From Opitutaceae bacterium (GTDB taxonomy: Bacteria > Verrucomicrobiota > Verrucomicrobiia > Opitutales > Opitutaceae), in assembly GCA_028691845.1 (NCBI GenBank), contig JAQUYL010000005.1, positions 90,247 through 154,246 on the forward strand: a stretch of 64,000 nt of DNA, in the 5' to 3' direction. Shown here one piece after another: positions 1 to 7,308 of the stretch (position 1 is the first letter of the stretch; every line of letters begins with the position of its first letter). A program made the position numbers and the translations under genes. The notes below the pieces were generated by a model. That model made no database searches. It was not told the origin of the DNA and saw nothing but the letters and a program-made list of their open reading frames with translations.

Positions 1-412
1 CTTGGACACACTGCCATCCGTTTTCTGTCCAACAACGATCGGGAGTATGCGACGCCACCTTGTTCACAGGCATGCGTCCTGGTGACCAGTAGGCGACATA
101 GACGCCGAAATGCCGGCCGCCGCTCTCGAAAACCCGGTAAACGTAGTCATCGTAGTTCAAGTTCTTCGCGACGGCGTCCTGTAAAAACTCGTTAGGTCCG
201 AGGAGCTCGTCCCGTGCACGCCATCCGGGCAATTCAGCCGGCAGGACAAGCCGCAATTCGATCGGTTTGGCTGCCGTGGCGCGATCCCCTGTTTCAATGT
301 TACGAATCGACAAACTTTGCAAAGCGAAACCGGCGATCAATACGCCAGCAAACCCCATAAGAGAAAGCCATCTCCACGGCCTTGTCGGGAGTATCTCAGA
401 CACTGTGTTCAT
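1..412 (-). CDS. Exosortase-associated EpsI-family protein (partial, C-terminus outside window)
   Basis: The reading frame is open from an ATG to the window edge (137 codons seen). The N-terminus has one hydrophobic segment at about residues 13-30 (WLSLMGFAGVLIAGFAL), as expected for a membrane-anchored periplasmic protein. Near the edge is HTPDRCWTENGW, which resembles the HSPxxCYxxxGW signature of the EpsI/DUF3485 family. That family is found beside exosortases, which process PEP-CTERM proteins in EPS-producing bacteria. The ATG overlaps the stop of the preceding acyltransferase gene (ATGA), so it is the last visible gene of the EPS operon. I infer that an exosortase gene lies just outside the window. 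The assignment rests on the motif and context only. Confidence 0.7.
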   Translation of the reverse strand, partial: MNTVSEILPTRPWRWLSLMGFAGVLIAGFALQSLSIRNIETGDRATAAKPIELRLVLPAELPGWRARDELLGPNEFLQDAVAKNLNYDDYVYRVFESGGRHFGVYVAYWSPGRMPVNKVASHTPDRCWTENGWQCVQ

Positions 413-1050
413 CCGATCCGCCGAGCCGGCATTCCAACGACCTTCCATCCCGGAGGAACATCGCGCAACACGACGGTGCCTGCGCCGATGTAGGCATGAT
501 CGCCAATCTTCACGTTCGGGATCACCGAAACCCGGCTACCCATAAAGACCTCGCTTCCGACTTCCACGGCAGCAGTTAGATCGCAATGACAGTTGATCTG
601 GCTCCAATCGCCCACCGAGGCATCATGATCCACACTGGCGTGCAGATTCACTGCCACCCCACGGCCAAGACGGTTATTGGCCGATGCGATCGCGTAGGGG
701 CAAAGAATCACTCCCTCGGCGCACTCCACATTGTGGCCAAGCACCGCTGTGCGGTGAAACAACCGCGCAAACTGTCCGCCGCGAGCAGCGATGAGTTCCG
801 AACACTTGCGCTTCAACGCCGGCACACCAATGGCGCAAATAAAGACTTCATCCGCAGCCGGCTGGTAGTCAGTAATCGTTCCTAGGTAGCGACCGGGCGT
901 GTTTTTTTCAGTCAAGGCATCAGTGTTGTCGTCGATGAGCCCCTTGATGGTCCATTCCACGCCAAACTGCACCGATTGCTCCGCCCAAGCCAGCGTCTCC
1001 CGGCCAAAGCCACCCGCGCCGATGATAACGAGTTTTGGAAGAGCAGGCAT
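409..1050 (-). CDS. NeuD/PglD-type sugar O-acyltransferase
   Basis: A 213-residue protein with an N-terminal nucleotide-binding-like domain (VIIGAGGFGRETL, residues 8-20) followed by a left-handed beta-helix of hexapeptide repeats from about residue 98 to the end. The likely catalytic His is H142 in NLHASVDHDASVGDW. The ending GWKVVGMPARRIG is typical of the family. These enzymes transfer an acetyl or other acyl group to an amino or hydroxyl group of a nucleotide-activated sugar in the cytoplasm. It follows the SDR gene by 1 bp and overlaps the EpsI-like gene, so it is part of the EPS operon. The acyl group is not known; the neighbouring carrier-protein and ligase genes make a non-acetyl donor worth considering. 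Confidence 0.82.
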   Translation of the reverse strand: MPALPKLVIIGAGGFGRETLAWAEQSVQFGVEWTIKGLIDDNTDALTEKNTPGRYLGTITDYQPAADEVFICAIGVPALKRKCSELIAARGGQFARLFHRTAVLGHNVECAEGVILCPYAIASANNRLGRGVAVNLHASVDHDASVGDWSQINCHCDLTAAVEVGSEVFMGSRVSVIPNVKIGDHAYIGAGTVVLRDVPPGWKVVGMPARRIG

Positions 1051-1051
1051 T

Positions 1052-1780
1052 TTAGATTGTCCCAGAATCTACAAAAATATTCTGCCCCGTAACCGAAGCA
1101 GCGCCTTCTCCAAGAAGAAAGACAACGGTCGCCGCCACTGACTCAATGCGTGTAGCCTCTTTGAGCGCGGTACGCTGGTAGATGCGCTGCTTCTGTTCCG
1201 CACTAAGCGATCCACTCATCGCCGTCTCAATGAAACCAGCCACAACGCAGTTTGACCGGATGCTGCGCTCCCCCCACTCCCGCGCCGTATTCTTCGAGAA
1301 CGCCTCCAACGCGCCTTTGGTCGAGGCATACATGGCCAGCCCCTTGTAGCCAGTATGTACACTTATGGAGGAGATATGAACGATAGAGCCGGTAATACGG
1401 TTAAATAGCATGTGCCGTATGGCGTATCTGGTGATCATCATTGGCGCGAACACGTTGACCTCATACATTGCCCGCAGGCGCGTGGCGTCGAGGTTAGTCA
1501 CGATATCATCGTAGGCTACTGCGGCATTGTTCACATAACCGTGGAGCGGCAGCTCGAAAGGCAGGAACTTGTCGAACAGCTCCGCCTTCACGTCATCTGT
1601 ACGGTTTAGGTCAAAGGGATGGAAGCGCGCCCGGTCCCCATGCTCGCGCTGGAGCATGGAATATTCGTCCGACAGGTGGCGGCTGACGCCCGAGACGGTC
1701 CACCCCTGATTTAGCACTGCACGGGCAATTGCCAGCCCCAGTCCTTGCGAAACTCCAGTGACAAGGATGTTTTTGCTCAT
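1052..1780 (-). CDS. SDR-family oxidoreductase (FabG-like 3-oxoacyl-ACP reductase fold)
   Basis: A classical short-chain dehydrogenase of 242 residues. It has the cofactor motif TGVSQGLG (residues 8-15), NNAA at 84-87, an active-site Ser in the HISSIS segment at 135-140, and YASTK with Y151 and K155. The start overlaps the stop of the upstream AMP-binding protein (ATGA), implying coupled translation. FabG-like enzymes reduce 3-oxoacyl thioesters on acyl carrier proteins. The gene sits next to an AMP-forming ligase and a glycosyltransferase with a carrier-protein tail, so a carrier-bound acyl substrate is a plausible inference. A nucleotide-sugar or free-polyol substrate cannot be excluded. 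Confidence 0.85.
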   Translation of the reverse strand: MSKNILVTGVSQGLGLAIARAVLNQGWTVSGVSRHLSDEYSMLQREHGDRARFHPFDLNRTDDVKAELFDKFLPFELPLHGYVNNAAVAYDDIVTNLDATRLRAMYEVNVFAPMMITRYAIRHMLFNRITGSIVHISSISVHTGYKGLAMYASTKGALEAFSKNTAREWGERSIRSNCVVAGFIETAMSGSLSAEQKQRIYQRTALKEATRIESVAATVVFLLGEGAASVTGQNIFVDSGTI

Positions 1781-3027
1781 TGCCTGGAAACTTTTCCGGT
1801 CCGGGTATGCGCGATTCTATCCACGAACCGAATCAAGCGCGGGATCTTGAACGGTTGCAAGCGCGTGGCGGCGAATGCCCGCAGGGCGGACTCCGTCGGC
1901 GACGGACCGCTACATTCAATCTCGGCACATAGGATGTAGCCCATCACCGAATTGGCCCGGCCGCTGACGCGCACCTTGCGCACGCCTGGGAATTCCTCGA
2001 GTATTGCTTCCACTTCGCAGGGATTCACCTTGTTACCGCCCACGTTCACCCAGTCCCGTTCACGCGCCACAATGCGAAAGCGCAATGGTTCGGAACTGAC
2101 GACCTCCACCACGTCACCAGTATCATACCATTCGCCCTCCAATGCTGCTCCGGCGAAGACTCCAAGCAGACTGCGGTGTATGTGTATCCGGCCCTCGCGC
2201 AGGACCACCAACTGCTCAAGCCCAGCTCCAATCGAAAAAGCATCCCCTTCGGAAGTGAGCAGAGCCCCCGCTTCGGTGGAAGCATAGATGTTGTGAAAAC
2301 GGGCCGCTGGGAAAAGTGGATGCAGGCGTTCAAGCAGAACCGCATCCGCATTTTCTCCCCCCAGCGTGATCGAACGCACGCCTGGCATCGCCCGATCGAC
2401 TGGCAACAGCAGTCGATAGAAACTCGGAGTGGCGGAAAGATGAGTAATCCCGTGACGCTCGATCGCCGCCAGCACATCCTCTCGGCCCAGACCGAAAACA
2501 TCCACCACGGGGCAGCCGTTGGCCAGCGCCTGCAGGTAGACAAGAATGCCCGCCATATGGGTGGGATTGTAGGCGAATCCCCATACATCCTGCCTGTGCC
2601 GATTGGAAACCTTGACTGTCCTCGCCAGATTCCCGACCGGGTGCACAACCAGTTTCGGTAACCCGTTGGATCCCGAAGTGAACAATCCCAGTCGCGCAGG
2701 CGACTTGCCTGCCGCCAGCTCCTGCAATGCCTGCACCGTGACCGCTTCGCCCTTCCCCGACACCGCGACCGGATGATTGATCGGAGAATTGCCATGGCCC
2801 AGTGACTCAAGCTCGCGCTCACCGAAATCCGAGTCGAACAAGGTCAGACTGGTTCCAAAGGCCACGGCGGCAGCAATCTCCTTCAAAGCATCACGGGGCG
2901 ATCCCGGCTGGCATAAGGGCCGCACCCGGACCGGGCTTTGATTCAGGACGGCCAGCAGGTCGGCATACGTCGCCGTGGCGCCGGAGCGGCCATCAATGAA
3001 CCAGGGACTGTCATTTCTGTCTGTCAC
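1777..3027 (-). CDS. AMP-forming acyl/aminoacyl ligase (ANL superfamily)
   Basis: A 416-residue ANL adenylating enzyme starting with GTG directly after the stop of the GT4-ACP gene. Visible core motifs are the P-loop-like LFTSGSNGLPK (115-125), YASTEAG, WYDTGD, REDW-like RERDWVNVGGNKVNP, and the terminal RTGKVSRQ with the expected catalytic Lys at 413. It is shorter than typical acyl-CoA synthetases (500-600 residues), with a trimmed N-terminal domain as in stand-alone loading enzymes. The family activates a carboxylate with ATP and passes it to a thiol, either CoA or the phosphopantetheine of a carrier protein. The adjacent carrier domain is the obvious candidate acceptor (inference). Confidence 0.85.
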   Translation of the reverse strand: MTDRNDSPWFIDGRSGATATYADLLAVLNQSPVRVRPLCQPGSPRDALKEIAAAVAFGTSLTLFDSDFGERELESLGHGNSPINHPVAVSGKGEAVTVQALQELAAGKSPARLGLFTSGSNGLPKLVVHPVGNLARTVKVSNRHRQDVWGFAYNPTHMAGILVYLQALANGCPVVDVFGLGREDVLAAIERHGITHLSATPSFYRLLLPVDRAMPGVRSITLGGENADAVLLERLHPLFPAARFHNIYASTEAGALLTSEGDAFSIGAGLEQLVVLREGRIHIHRSLLGVFAGAALEGEWYDTGDVVEVVSSEPLRFRIVARERDWVNVGGNKVNPCEVEAILEEFPGVRKVRVSGRANSVMGYILCAEIECSGPSPTESALRAFAATRLQPFKIPRLIRFVDRIAHTRTGKVSRQ

Positions 3028-4461
3028 TCAATGGGCGGCCCGCGAGATCCGGTCCTGGATCTCACCGACCGTGTGCACCAAGCCATCCGCGAAAACATCC
3101 ACGCCGAACTTCTCCTCAATTCGCACGGTGAATTCCGCCAGGTCGAGCGACTCAAATCCAATCTCTTCCCGCAGACGCGAGCCGGGATGCAGTTCACCCA
3201 ACGGTGGCTGGCCCTTGTTCTCGCGCACTTGATTGATGATGTCGCCCAGAGCGGCCAGAGTAGATTCTCCCGGCTGTGAGCGAGGGCAAAGATTCATAAA
3301 TTGCAGCATCTGCCGATTCACTTTTACCACGTCGTAATGCTGCTCAGCCAACCGACGCCCTTCAACGCCCATGCGCAGCGCCAGTGTTGGATCATCCCAA
3401 AACCGCCGCATGGCAGCCGCCAAGGGATCAATCGATCCCACGGGCACAAGGAATCCGTTCTTCCCTTCGCTGACACCGTCCGGGCCGGCGAGCTTTGCCC
3501 CAAAGATGGTTTCACGGCAGCCGGGGGCATCGGTGGTGATGACCGCGCGGCCAGTAGCCATCGCCTCCAGCACCGTGCGCGGAGTGCCTTCACGATAACT
3601 CGGCAATACATAGGCCGTGCAGTCGCGTAAATACGGACGCACATCACTTTGTGGGCCATGGTATATAATGACCCCTGCCTGTTGCCAGGTTTCGACTTCG
3701 CTTTGCGGGATGGCCGCCGGATTGGAGTCCACTGGTCCGACCAGATGAAATTCAACACGGGGATGCTCTGCCTTGATCAGCCGCGCTGCTGAAATGTATT
3801 CTCGGATGCCCTTGTCCCCGAGCAACCGGGCGATGAGCAGGAAGCGAGTGAGGGAGGGCTGATCCTTGTTTACCAGCGGCAGATAGCTGAAAGCTGAGAC
3901 ATCCACCCCCGATCCACGGATTATGCACTGAGGGGTTCCCGGGCGGACGAGACCAAGTTGCTTGAAGAGGGCTTGGTCGTCTGGATTCTGGAAGAAGACC
4001 CCGGAAAAATGGCGGGACGCGCGACGGTAGAGTAATTTCAGCACCTGCCGTGCAAGCCACGGCTTGGGACCGCGACTTGTAAAGGCGAACCCCAGCCCTG
4101 TGATCAGCGGATATACCCGGGGTCGCTGGGCGAGCCGGGCCGCTGCCAGCGCGGTATAGACGACTGGCTTGTGCGTATAGGCCAGGATCAAGTCCGGCCG
4201 TTCGCGCTCCATCAATCGTTGCAATCCGTCCAGGTAGCGCAGATCGGCAACCGGGCTCACTCCCGCCCGCTTTAGCGGAACACATTGGTAAGTGATACCC
4301 ATCTCCGCCAAGGTTGCAGAGACGTTGACATCGTCTTCGGCCGCTGTTGCCACCACCTTGTGCCTAGCGGCGCGAAGTGCCTTCAGAAAAGGTGCACGAA
4401 AATTGACCAACGAAGGCGCATAACCACCGGCCACCAGAATTGTGCGGGCGTTATTGCTCAT
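3028..4461 (-). CDS. Glycosyltransferase family 4 fused to a C-terminal acyl carrier protein domain
   Basis: Residues 1 to about 390 form a GT-B glycosyltransferase. It has the N-terminal VAGGYAPSLVNFRAPFL, RFLLIARLLGDKGIREY, the acceptor/donor site segment PSYREGTPRTVLEAMATGRAVITTDAPGCRE (E-x7-E pattern), and a DPLAAAMRRF helix. Residues about 395-477 form an acyl carrier protein: GSRLREEIGFESLDLAEF carries the phosphopantetheine-type Ser at about 438, followed by VRIEEKFGVDV. Fusion of a sugar transferase with a carrier protein is unusual. The next three genes (ligase, reductase, acyltransferase) fit loading and transfer of an acyl group. The ATG at 4461 overlaps the upstream stop (TGATG); a GTG one codon earlier is possible. 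Confidence 0.88.
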   Translation of the reverse strand: MSNNARTILVAGGYAPSLVNFRAPFLKALRAARHKVVATAAEDDVNVSATLAEMGITYQCVPLKRAGVSPVADLRYLDGLQRLMERERPDLILAYTHKPVVYTALAAARLAQRPRVYPLITGLGFAFTSRGPKPWLARQVLKLLYRRASRHFSGVFFQNPDDQALFKQLGLVRPGTPQCIIRGSGVDVSAFSYLPLVNKDQPSLTRFLLIARLLGDKGIREYISAARLIKAEHPRVEFHLVGPVDSNPAAIPQSEVETWQQAGVIIYHGPQSDVRPYLRDCTAYVLPSYREGTPRTVLEAMATGRAVITTDAPGCRETIFGAKLAGPDGVSEGKNGFLVPVGSIDPLAAAMRRFWDDPTLALRMGVEGRRLAEQHYDVVKVNRQMLQFMNLCPRSQPGESTLAALGDIINQVRENKGQPPLGELHPGSRLREEIGFESLDLAEFTVRIEEKFGVDVFADGLVHTVGEIQDRISRAAH

Positions 4462-5570
4462 CACTTTTGGGTGCTCAACGGCAGGTCAAGCGCGTCGCAG
4501 ACGGATTCGATCATTCGAGCTTCGCTGAAATTAGCCCGGCAATAATCCCGCCCTCGCCGTCCAAGCTGCATTGCAACCTCCCAATTCTCCCAGACTTCCT
4601 TCAACATAGAAAATGCTGCTGCTGCATCGGCGATCGGCACCAGTTTCATGATGTCCGCTTGTTTTTGGAACCTCCCCAGATCCCCCACCTCAGTCGCGAT
4701 ACAGGGCAGTCCTAGCGCCATGGCTTCAAAGAGAGCATTGGGCATGCCTTCATAACGGCTGAGCAGCATGAATACATGCCCGGTGCGCAAATAATCCTCG
4801 GGCATCGCCACTGGCCCATCCCAAGACATGATTCCAGCCAGACCTTCCTGCACTATCCGTTCCGCGAGCAATGGCTCTCCCTGAGGTTGGGCACCCCCGA
4901 CATGTATCTGAATGGGCAAGCCGGCCGTTTTGATCAAATGCGCTACCGCCAGAGCGACATCATAGCCCTTTACCAGATAGCGCACATTGCCAAGCATCAC
5001 CACCTGCATTACGTCTGGCCGGCTGCTCGATGGTTTTGACGACTCAAAGGAAGAAGGCTCCATGGCGTTCAACACAACCCTGGCTTTCCCTCTAATTCCC
5101 GGAGCTACTTTATCCGCCAACTCAATCCCCAGTTGGCTGTTGCTCACGTAACGCCAGGTCAGTGGCCGTCCATACCGCAAAAGCCGCCGCCAACGCTGCA
5201 GTTGGGATTCGCTGGCAGAGCGAATGGAGAAGATTCCCCGGCCCAGCCAGAGCAGCGGTATTGTCAGTCGCAGTGTTTCCGCCCGATACCCCCAAGTCCA
5301 TAGAATCACTTGGTGCCGTTCCTTTACCACGGTCGTGATCAGTCGGCTGATCACCCCGATCACCCCTAACGGGTGGTCTGAAGCTTGGATCTGCACTCCT
5401 TCTTTCCGGCATGAGTCCAACAACATCACATAGCGGCCTGTCTCACGGGTCACATTTAAGACGTATATGCTGCAGGGGAAACCGCGTCCGGCCAAGCCCC
5501 GCGCAATGAGCAACAGCTGCTTTTCAGATCCACCACCCGACAACGTATTTGTTACCAGACAGATTTTCAC
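4461..5570 (-). CDS. Glycosyltransferase family 4
   Basis: A GT-B fold glycosyltransferase of about 369 residues. Starting at GTG gives MKICLVTNTLSGGGSEKQLL, the usual N-terminus; an upstream TTG at 5582 adds four residues. The C-terminal half shows GNVRYLVKGYDVALAV, the donor site MLLSRYEGMPNALFEAMALGLPCIATEVGDL with the E-x7-E motif, and a terminal helix. It transfers an unknown sugar to the growing repeat unit at the cytoplasmic face of the inner membrane. Its stop overlaps the start of the GT4-ACP gene. Confidence 0.85.
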   Translation of the reverse strand: MKICLVTNTLSGGGSEKQLLLIARGLAGRGFPCSIYVLNVTRETGRYVMLLDSCRKEGVQIQASDHPLGVIGVISRLITTVVKERHQVILWTWGYRAETLRLTIPLLWLGRGIFSIRSASESQLQRWRRLLRYGRPLTWRYVSNSQLGIELADKVAPGIRGKARVVLNAMEPSSFESSKPSSSRPDVMQVVMLGNVRYLVKGYDVALAVAHLIKTAGLPIQIHVGGAQPQGEPLLAERIVQEGLAGIMSWDGPVAMPEDYLRTGHVFMLLSRYEGMPNALFEAMALGLPCIATEVGDLGRFQKQADIMKLVPIADAAAAFSMLKEVWENWEVAMQLGRRGRDYCRANFSEARMIESVCDALDLPLSTQK

Positions 5571-5617
5571 AGTAACAATCAAGTGCCGCTCATCCCAGCC
5601 TGCGCCGTGTGCAGCCT

Positions 5618-6286
5618 TTATCTACGGAACCGCACCATCGTCATCTCCCCCCGATAGCCCGTCTCCAGGCTTTGCAGCGGCATTGCACGAAACAGGCGCT
5701 CGATCTTGCGATGACTCGGCATGATGTGGCCGACTTTCAGGGAAAATCTGTCATTGAGAGCATAAAACAGCTTTTGCTTAAGACGTTGCAAGGGCGGCAT
5801 CCGCTGCCACGCATTCTCCAGATACCGGTCGGTGTTGATTATCAAATATCCCGCTCCGCCCGGTCGCACCAGCGAGACGACCTTTCGGGCGAAGGCACCA
5901 TCGCTAACGCAATAATACCAGCACACCCGATTGAAAACCACGTCGTATTCTCCTGTGGCATCGTCCATATAGCCAAGCGTCGAAGCGGTCGTCAATTTGC
6001 CGATACCGGCTTCCCGCTGATATACCTTCAAATAGTTCTCGCTGATGTCGTGCCAATGAACCCGGGCTCCACGCCGGGCAAATTCGATGGCATATTGGCC
6101 TGGGCCACCCCCAAGATCCAAAAGTGTCTTGCCGTTAAGTCCTCCCGCCCACGCCGCGACCTCATCTACCAGGGCAATATCCAAGGCCGAAAACTCACGC
6201 TTGGCATATCGCTCCGCGTATTCCTCCGGCACCGGATCCCAACCGCACTCCGGTCGCTGGAAGTGCTTCCAAATCTGGTTAATCAT
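5618..6286 (-). CDS. Class I SAM-dependent methyltransferase
   Basis: 222 residues with the SAM-binding glycine motif LLDLGGGPGQYAIEFA at about 57-72, an acidic residue after strand 2 (HWHDIS), and the FNRVCWYY post-motif region. This is a small-molecule methyltransferase of the UbiE/Methyltransf_11/25 type. In an EPS operon it most likely methylates a sugar hydroxyl or carboxyl (inference). About 215 bp of hairpin-rich non-coding DNA separate it from the upstream deacetylase gene, so it may have its own promoter. Confidence 0.8.
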   Translation of the reverse strand: MINQIWKHFQRPECGWDPVPEEYAERYAKREFSALDIALVDEVAAWAGGLNGKTLLDLGGGPGQYAIEFARRGARVHWHDISENYLKVYQREAGIGKLTTASTLGYMDDATGEYDVVFNRVCWYYCVSDGAFARKVVSLVRPGGAGYLIINTDRYLENAWQRMPPLQRLKQKLFYALNDRFSLKVGHIMPSHRKIERLFRAMPLQSLETGYRGEMTMVRFRR

Positions 6287-6337
6287 CTGGGTCGAGTCAC
6301 TAGACGCTCATCCCTCCTGAGATACCCAGTCAATGAA

Positions 6338-6425
6338 CCCTCCTCGGGGTAAGCCCCGAGGTATCACAGAAAGTGGCTTCGCCACGATAACAGCGGGCGG
6401 CAGTCATCCCCGAAGCAAGCCTCGG
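6338..6425. repeat. Cluster of short inverted repeats (REP-like) between deacetylase and methyltransferase genes
   Basis: The region between 6287 and 6500 has no gene. It contains a perfect 8-bp stem with a 4-nt loop at 6342-6361 (CCTCGGGG-TAAG-CCCCGAGG), a 5-bp stem with a 3-nt loop at 6373-6385 (GTGGC-TTC-GCCAC) and an imperfect CCGAAGC/GCCTCGG pair near 6411. There is no T-run, so these are not classical terminators on either strand. A palindromic repeat family or an insertion-sequence scar is more likely. Confidence 0.5.
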
Positions 6426-6500
6426 AGAACTGTGCATCCTGATTAGATCGCTGGAATCATCGGTTTGGTTCATGTGCTTTATTGCTCCGGACGGCCATCG

Positions 6501-7283
6501 CTACTCAAGGTAGCGGTTAACATCCACCCGCTGATCTTTTGGTTTTTTCACCAGTAGACGCATGCGAAGCATGCGGTGAAAGGTTACGTCGCTTAGACAG
6601 TCCAGCGCACTTCGTTCCCCGTAGTTTCGTCGTCTCACTTCGTCGAATGAAATAATTTGCCTAGAGAATGTCGCGATGTCGCGGATAAATCTGTCGAGTT
6701 CGCCACGATTCCATAGGTTGTGGTGATGGCAGACCGTCCACATCCCAAACGGTATCCGACGGAACTGCCACTGTTGCTGAGGAACCCACAGAAGCCCCAA
6801 CTCGTCACGCCATGGGTGCATGCCGAATCCATCACTGACGCAGCCGATGCCCAACCGCTTCAGGACGTCAAGGGTGTTTGCGTCGAAGGAATGCCAAGGT
6901 GCCACCCAAACATCGGGCCGCACTCCCTCGTCCTCAAAAATTCGAACCGCCTGTTGCAACTTGGTATATTGCACCTCTCGGGCGACTCCCGCAAATTCAC
7001 TCTTAGGGTTGATGTCGACGATGCCACCGCTGGCGGTGATCATACGATGCTCGTAGCCATGCAGCCCGATGACCCAACCAAGGGCCTGCCATTCGCGGAC
7101 ACGTTCCCAAAAGTCCCGTCGGGGGATGTCCACGATCAGCTTTTTGTCGCGGTTTCTGGGAACGATCGCTATGATTGGCTTAATGTCGTGGGCGTGCAGG
7201 CAGGATTCGATTTCCGCCCATATCCGCCAGTTCATGGTGGAGCAGATATCGTCAAACCGGACTAGGTATCGGCTAGCAAACAT
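6501..7283 (-). CDS. Polysaccharide deacetylase-like protein (DUF2334/NodB fold)
   Basis: 260 residues of a carbohydrate esterase 4-like barrel. Metal-binding motifs are visible: RFDDIC near the N-terminus (DD pair), HGYEH at about 75-79, and the later APWHSFD. This pattern matches DUF2334 and NodB-type deacetylases, which remove N-acetyl groups from amino sugars. No signal peptide is seen, so it probably acts on a cytoplasmic precursor, although export cannot be excluded. It lies 25 bp after the amidotransferase gene in the same operon. Confidence 0.78.
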   Translation of the reverse strand: MFASRYLVRFDDICSTMNWRIWAEIESCLHAHDIKPIIAIVPRNRDKKLIVDIPRRDFWERVREWQALGWVIGLHGYEHRMITASGGIVDINPKSEFAGVAREVQYTKLQQAVRIFEDEGVRPDVWVAPWHSFDANTLDVLKRLGIGCVSDGFGMHPWRDELGLLWVPQQQWQFRRIPFGMWTVCHHHNLWNRGELDRFIRDIATFSRQIISFDEVRRRNYGERSALDCLSDVTFHRMLRMRLLVKKPKDQRVDVNRYLE

Positions 7284-7308
7284 CGCAAGGAGGACTAATG
7301 GACTTGGT

